Assembly: GCA_964485395.1 (NCBI GenBank)
Contig: CAZAJF010000014.1
Coordinates: 1 to 64,000 of the forward strand
From: JANNSO01 sp964485395
GTDB taxonomy: Bacteria > Spirochaetota > Spirochaetia > Treponematales > UBA12059
Direction of reading: 5' to 3'
DNA: 64,000 bases
In this document: positions 60,572 through 64,000 of the stretch, piece by piece
Numbering within the stretch: the stretch's first letter is position 1
How the letters are laid out: each line of letters starts with the position of its first letter
The notes under the pieces: generated by a model
What the model saw: the letters and a program-made list of their open reading frames with translations, nothing else
Databases searched by the model: none
What the model was told of the DNA's origin: nothing
Position numbers and translations under genes: made by a program

Positions 60572-61223
60572 CGGCGAGCCCCCGTTCCGCCAGCGAGCCT
60601 TTCAGGCTCGGAATAAAAGCCTCCGGACGCAAGGAGTCCGCTATCGGGCTGCGATCCACCGATGCGCAGTCAAACGACACCGCTTCCCGCAAAGCCAAGC
60701 CGAGCGCCTTGAACGCGGCCTCCGCCCGGTGATGGTCGTTTGCGCCGCGGATTACGTCGAGATGGACGCTCACCAAAGCTGCATTAGCCAGGCTCGCCAC
60801 CGCGTGAGCGATATTTTCGCATGACATGGTGCCGATATTCTCGCGGCGCAATCCAAGCTTCACGACGCTGTGCGGTCTCCCCGAAATATCGACGACCGCC
60901 CTCGCCAGCGATTCATCAAGCGGAGCGTAGGCGCAGCCGAAACGGCGTATCCCCGCCCGGTCTCCCAATGCGTCCCGAAGACCGAGACCAAGTGCCAAGG
61001 CGCAGTCTTCCACGCTGTGATGGTCGTCAACCTGCAAGTCCCCCGAGCATTTCAAGTCCAGCGACCAGCGGGCGTAGAAGGCCAGCGAGCCCAGCAGATG
61101 ATCAAAAAACGGCAGGCCGGTCCCGACCTCAACCGCACCTGGCGCAAGCGCGAGCGACACGGCGACCCTGGTTTCCCCCGTCGCGCGGCTTACGACCGCC
61201 GAACGATATAATTTATTTATCAC
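60558..61223 (-). CDS. hisB: Imidazoleglycerol-phosphate dehydratase
   Basis: The protein has about 221 residues. The two metal-binding motifs are intact: VDDHHSVEDCA and NDHHRAEAAFK. GTGLPFFDHLL is also typical. It dehydrates IGP to imidazole-acetol phosphate and lacks the phosphatase domain of the enterobacterial HisB. The chosen start is the GTG at 61223, six bases after GGAG; a TTG at 61235 is possible. It overlaps hisC by 11 bases. A C-terminal extension of about 25 residues follows the usual end. Confidence 0.93.
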   Translation of the reverse strand: MINKLYRSAVVSRATGETRVAVSLALAPGAVEVGTGLPFFDHLLGSLAFYARWSLDLKCSGDLQVDDHHSVEDCALALGLGLRDALGDRAGIRRFGCAYAPLDESLARAVVDISGRPHSVVKLGLRRENIGTMSCENIAHAVASLANAALVSVHLDVIRGANDHHRAEAAFKALGLALREAVSFDCASVDRSPIADSLRPEAFIPSLKGSLAERGLADGNG

Positions 61224-62355
61224 TTCCCGCTCCAATGCCGCGCACGGCTTCCAGAAGCTTCGAAAAATCGGATCCGTCGCCGGGGCATGTTATTCGCACG
61301 GCCTGCTCGAGTCCGCGCATCCCGGGGAAAATTCGTATTATAATTCCGAACCCTGCAAAGGCATCGGCCAAGGCTCGCGGATCCTTCGTCTTAAAAAACA
61401 CGAAGTTCGCCTGGCTTTCCGCGGTTCCCGAGGCGCACAATCCGCGAGACTCCAGCTCGCGCGCCAGGATTTTTTTCTCTTTCCGCACAGTTTTTATAGC
61501 CGCGGCCAAACCGTCCGGGTCAACGAGGGCCGCGCCCGCAGCCGCGATCGCAAGCCCCGAAACGGGATAGGGAGCCCCGGCGGCGCGCAGGCAAGAGGCT
61601 TCCAAGGCGTTTGGGGCGATGGCGTATCCTATGCGCAAACCAGCCAAGCCGTAAGCCTTGGAAAAACTCCTTACGATGAATGACGGCGCAGCGCGACTAG
61701 CCGCCAAAACGGGGCTTGGATCCTCATCCGCGAATTCTCCATAGGCCGCATCGAACAGCAAGGCCGCGCCGTTGGCCGCGCATGTTTCCGCGATGGCCAG
61801 AGCTTCAGCCTCGCTTACGCAGAGCCCCAGCGGATTTGAGGGACTGGCCAGGCATACAAGACTCAACGCCGGGCAGTTTTCAATCAAATCAACCGCCCTT
61901 GCCAGCGGAAAGGCATCCGATTCCCACCATGGCAATTCCACGCAGAGGGATCCTCGGGCTTTCGCATATTGACTGAACATGGAAAAGGCCGGCTCAAAAA
62001 CAAGCACCTTCGAGGCCGGTGCCGTACGCGACGCGATGATCCTGGATATGGCGTCGTCACCGCCCGCCGTCACCACGACGCGAGAGGGATCGACATTCCA
62101 CCGGTCGGCTATATTTTTTTCCAGGACATCGGCTACGGCATAGCGATTCGGCGCCGACTCCAGCCGTAGATCCATCATCGCTTTTTTCAGTTCTGTTACG
62201 GAAGAGCGAAAAGGCTTGCCTTCATTCGCATCCAGCCGCAGTTCCGAGCCGCCCGATTTCCGGCCAGGTTTATAGCGGCCTTCCGCGGTAATCCAGGGAG
62301 ACCGCGCCGAAGGTCTTGTCCTCACGCCGCAAATATTCATCGATAGTTCCTTCAT
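61213..62355 (-). CDS. hisC: Histidinol-phosphate aminotransferase
   Basis: The 380-residue class II PLP aminotransferase has LRLDANEGKP, APNRYAVAD, SPSNPLG and LLFDAAYGEF. The Schiff-base lysine is in VRSFSKAYGLAGLRIGY. It transaminates imidazole-acetol phosphate to histidinol phosphate. The ATG at 62355 follows GGAAAGGAATCAGC. It lies 27 bases after hisG and overlaps hisB. Confidence 0.93.
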   Translation of the reverse strand: MKELSMNICGVRTRPSARSPWITAEGRYKPGRKSGGSELRLDANEGKPFRSSVTELKKAMMDLRLESAPNRYAVADVLEKNIADRWNVDPSRVVVTAGGDDAISRIIASRTAPASKVLVFEPAFSMFSQYAKARGSLCVELPWWESDAFPLARAVDLIENCPALSLVCLASPSNPLGLCVSEAEALAIAETCAANGAALLFDAAYGEFADEDPSPVLAASRAAPSFIVRSFSKAYGLAGLRIGYAIAPNALEASCLRAAGAPYPVSGLAIAAAGAALVDPDGLAAAIKTVRKEKKILARELESRGLCASGTAESQANFVFFKTKDPRALADAFAGFGIIIRIFPGMRGLEQAVRITCPGDGSDFSKLLEAVRGIGAGSDK

Positions 62356-62382
62356 GCTGATTCCTTTCCGCCGGTTGCGCGC

Positions 62383-63264
62383 TCACGGCACGATCTGGCT
62401 TGGTTCCGTGATTACGATGCCGGTGCCGCCCCGCTCCCGGATTGCCGGAATGAGCCCGGGCAGGGCGGAACGCGGCGCAGCCACTTTCACCGCATAGCCG
62501 CAGTCGCCCTTGAGGCTCGAAATCGTCGGAGTCCTTAGGGCCGGCAGTATTTCCATAAGCGCATCCAGGCGAGCCGAGTCGATATTCACCTCGAGCATCA
62601 CGCGGCCGCGAGCCTGCAGCACGCTGCCGCAGAGCAGCACGAACCACTCGATGCGTTCCCGTCGCCGGGGATCTTCCAGGGCGGCGGGATTGGCGTACAG
62701 CCTCGTGGTGCTGGTCATGATGGTCTCGATCGTTTCCAGCCCGTTCGCACGGAGCGTCGAACCGGTCGCCGTATTGTCGACTATGCAGTCGGCATCCTCC
62801 GGCGGAAAAACCTCGGTGGCCCCGTACGACCGAATCAACGAGGCATCGAGTTTATTTTTCTTAATCCATCTGGCGGCGAGGTTTACGTACTCGCTGGCTA
62901 CGGTAAGCCTGCGCCGGGGGAGCTTTCCGCGAAGGAGGACGGTTTTGGGGGCGGCTGCCACGATCGAGACGAGATCCAGCCCGGTATCCAGCAGTTCCAC
63001 GAGGCTTGCGTCGAGCTCGGCCACCCAATCCGCTCCGGCAAAGCCGATATCGCGGCTGCCCGCGTGGAGCATCTCGATGATATTCTGCGGCTTGAGCAGC
63101 TTGACGTCGAAACCGTACCCGATGCCGGACGGCCGGTAATCCCGGTCCGCCGATGTCATGTCCATGCCGGCCTCTGCCAGCAGGCGCTGTATGCCCGCCT
63201 GCATCCGGCCCTTGGGGAGCGCGAGCCTGAGCGTTTCGCCCGGCCCGCTTCGCACCTGATTCAT
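62383..63264 (-). CDS. hisG: ATP phosphoribosyltransferase, long form
   Basis: The 293-residue enzyme condenses ATP and PRPP in the first, committed step. It has LRLALPKGRM, DIGFAGADWV, ATEVFPPEDADCIVDNTATGSTLRANGL, and the C-terminal ACT-like domain (about 215-293) of long-form HisG, which binds histidine for feedback inhibition. The ATG follows GGAGGTTTT immediately after the leader terminator. It is first of the six structural genes. Confidence 0.95.
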   Translation of the reverse strand: MNQVRSGPGETLRLALPKGRMQAGIQRLLAEAGMDMTSADRDYRPSGIGYGFDVKLLKPQNIIEMLHAGSRDIGFAGADWVAELDASLVELLDTGLDLVSIVAAAPKTVLLRGKLPRRRLTVASEYVNLAARWIKKNKLDASLIRSYGATEVFPPEDADCIVDNTATGSTLRANGLETIETIMTSTTRLYANPAALEDPRRRERIEWFVLLCGSVLQARGRVMLEVNIDSARLDALMEILPALRTPTISSLKGDCGYAVKVAAPRSALPGLIPAIRERGGTGIVITEPSQIVP

Positions 63265-63273
63265 AAAACCTCC

Positions 63274-63308
63274 AAAAAAAAAGCGCCGACCATTTTTGGT
63301 CGGCGCTT
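63274..63308 (-). terminator. his attenuator terminator hairpin
   Basis: A perfect 12-bp inverted repeat (63297-63308 with 63281-63292, TTTT loop) is followed on the minus strand by nine T. It stands between the leader peptide and the hisG ribosome site. Its 5' arm contains CGCCGACC, which can also pair with GGTCGGCG of the upstream hairpin, so terminator and antiterminator exclude each other. Confidence 0.92.
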
Positions 63309-63330
63309 TTCCTCGAAGGGTTCGGTACCC

Positions 63331-63376
63331 CCTGGAAATGCGAACGCCGACCTTGCGGTCGGCGCGTCGTTCCAGG
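63331..63376 (-). promoter_or_regulatory. his leader pause/antiterminator hairpin
   Basis: The hairpin CGCCGACC-GCAA-GGTCGGCG (63364-63345) is nested in an outer CCTGGAA/TTCCAGG stem (63376-63370 with 63337-63331). Its 3' arm is identical to the 3' arm of the terminator stem and complementary to the terminator 5' arm. A ribosome stalled on His codons upstream would free the 3' arm to form the antiterminator. Confidence 0.85.
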
Positions 63377-63393
63377 TATGCCCGCTACGGAGC

Positions 63394-63477
63394 CTAGCCC
63401 ATGACAATCACCGCGACCGCGTTTATATGGCCGTGATGATGGAGATGGTTAAGCTGTACGGAAAAATCGTTACTCAC
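63394..63477 (-). CDS. hisL: his operon leader peptide (HisL-like)
   Basis: A short reading frame ends with TAG at 63394. It contains HLHHHGH, five histidines in seven codons, as expected of a histidine attenuator leader. I place the start at the GTG at 63477, giving 27 residues. It coincides with the expected transcription start, implying a leaderless mRNA. An in-frame ATG at 63498 would give 34 residues but lies inside the promoter spacer. Neither start has a Shine-Dalgarno site. It is followed by the nested hairpin and terminator. Confidence 0.85.
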   Translation of the reverse strand: MSNDFSVQLNHLHHHGHINAVAVIVMG

Positions 63478-63483
63478 GGGAGA

Positions 63484-63513
63484 AACATACCCCGGCATCA
63501 GGATTTTTGTCAA
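63484..63513 (-). promoter_or_regulatory. his operon promoter
   Basis: On the minus strand a perfect TTGACA (63513-63508) and TATGTT (63489-63484) are 18 bases apart. Transcription would begin about 63477, at the GTG of the leader peptide. The -35 lies three bases from the stop codon of the upstream glycosidase-like gene. Confidence 0.65.
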
Positions 63514-63515
63514 TA

Positions 63516-64000
63516 TCATATTTTGTCGATGAGCATGGAGCACTTGCCCGAGGGTATGGGCAGCGTCTTCTTCTTGCGGCCCAGCACATTGATGGTAAAG
63601 TAATATAGCTTCTCGGATTCCATGTGTATTTCCCAGCCCCGGCCGCTCTTGTTGGAGAGGATGGTAACCATGTTGCGCTTGAGGCTGAGGTTCTCGATGC
63701 CCATGATTTCCAGGTTTGGAATGTACCAGTCCACCGTTTTTCGCGGAAGTGAAACCGACAGGCCGACGACGTTCTCTATCATGAGGGCGACGGTGGCGAG
63801 ACCTGCGTAGGCAAGATACTGGGAACGGGGCCACGCGGGATTTTCCGGCCATATGGCCTTGCCTTCGTTTTGCGGCTGGTAAGCCTCCCAGAGAACCTGC
63901 TTGTTGTCGCCGTTCGTATGGGCTGAATCAAGGATGAAATACAGGTGCCGGATGGCGCAATCCCTGGCGAGTTCCCACCGGTCGTATTTTTCGAGGCCCT
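63516..64000 (-). CDS. C-terminal part of a glycoside-hydrolase-like protein (partial)
   Basis: The frame is open from the right window edge to a stop at 63516, about 160 codons, and the 5' end lies outside. The sequence has WELARDCAIRHLYFIL, VLWEAYQPQNEGKA and SQYLAYAGLATVALMIENV, which resemble the (alpha/alpha)6-barrel C-terminus of GH63/MGH1- or trehalase-like hydrolases. A beta-sandwich-like tail follows (VDWYIPNLEIMGIENLSL). The substrate cannot be inferred. The his promoter begins right after its stop. Confidence 0.6.
   Translation of the reverse strand, partial: GLEKYDRWELARDCAIRHLYFILDSAHTNGDNKQVLWEAYQPQNEGKAIWPENPAWPRSQYLAYAGLATVALMIENVVGLSVSLPRKTVDWYIPNLEIMGIENLSLKRNMVTILSNKSGRGWEIHMESEKLYYFTINVLGRKKKTLPIPSGKCSMLIDKI

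Noticed and set aside
63499..63852. 152-codon minus-strand ORF running into the his leader from the right
   Set aside because: Its upstream part is an out-of-frame shadow of the glycoside-hydrolase-like gene. Only the last 27-34 codons make sense, as the leader peptide.

Overview
The window is a GC-rich stretch of bacterial chromosome, most likely from an anaerobic spirochete of the Treponema/Spirochaetaceae type. That placement is an inference. It rests on the many lipoproteins with spirochete-like lipoboxes, three methyl-accepting chemotaxis proteins beside a CheW-STAS-CheA operon, a multisubunit NAD(P)-linked [FeFe] hydrogenase, B12 salvage genes and class III cyclases. No rRNA or tRNA gene is visible to confirm it. 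A run of 100 N at 19659-19758 shows that the sequence is a scaffold from a draft assembly.

Layout from left to right. 1-101 is the end of a sensor kinase. 154-4803 encodes a giant TPR lipoprotein. 4944-7274 holds a TetR regulator, a shared promoter/operator, and a cluster of two membrane proteins (one HsmA-like) and a secreted protein. 7252-8313 is Ada. 8416-15621 is a B12 operon behind a cobalamin riboswitch: btuF, btuC, btuD, a CobD-CobQ fusion, cbiB and a shikimate kinase. 15587-19527 (minus) is ftsK followed by a purK interrupted by an amber codon. 19642-19828 is a 14-bp tandem repeat around the assembly gap. 19860-22853 holds uppP, slyD and a NusG-II / Gx-transporter / membrane protein trio. 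22850-25943 is a NIT-domain chemoreceptor and a band-7 protein. 26014-31989 is mixed: a substrate-binding-like lipoprotein, an atypical cyclase, a TtcA-family ATPase, an unknown protein, a tyrosine/dual-specificity phosphatase, and a queuosine-precursor transporter with a candidate preQ1 riboswitch. 32253-38890 is a chemosensory operon. 38903-40150 is an OFA-type MFS transporter. 40287-45391 (minus) is the hydrogenase operon. 45672-47219 is a second, canonical cyclase. 47373-54574 (minus) holds four lipoproteins and a CapA-like protein. 54640-56527 is an unknown protein and a phosphofructokinase. 56524-63513 (minus) is a complete histidine operon with a leader-peptide attenuator. 63516-64000 is the end of a glycoside-hydrolase-like gene.

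How the genes work together. The B12 operon imports corrinoids (BtuFCD) and performs late steps of assembly (CobQ amidation, CobD aminopropanol-phosphate supply, CbiB attachment) under B12 feedback. The hydrogenase operon couples NAD(P)H and probably ferredoxin to H2. The his operon (hisG-hisC-hisB-hisHF-hisA/I/E-hisD) packs the pathway into six mostly overlapping genes with two unusual fusions. It is preceded by a short His-rich leader ORF, mutually exclusive hairpins and a U-tract terminator, and the leader may be translated from a leaderless mRNA.

The points most worth following up are the his attenuator, the HisH-HisF and HisA-HisI-HisE fusions, the CobD-CobQ fusion, the amber-interrupted purK, and the tandem operator controlling the HsmA-like cluster.
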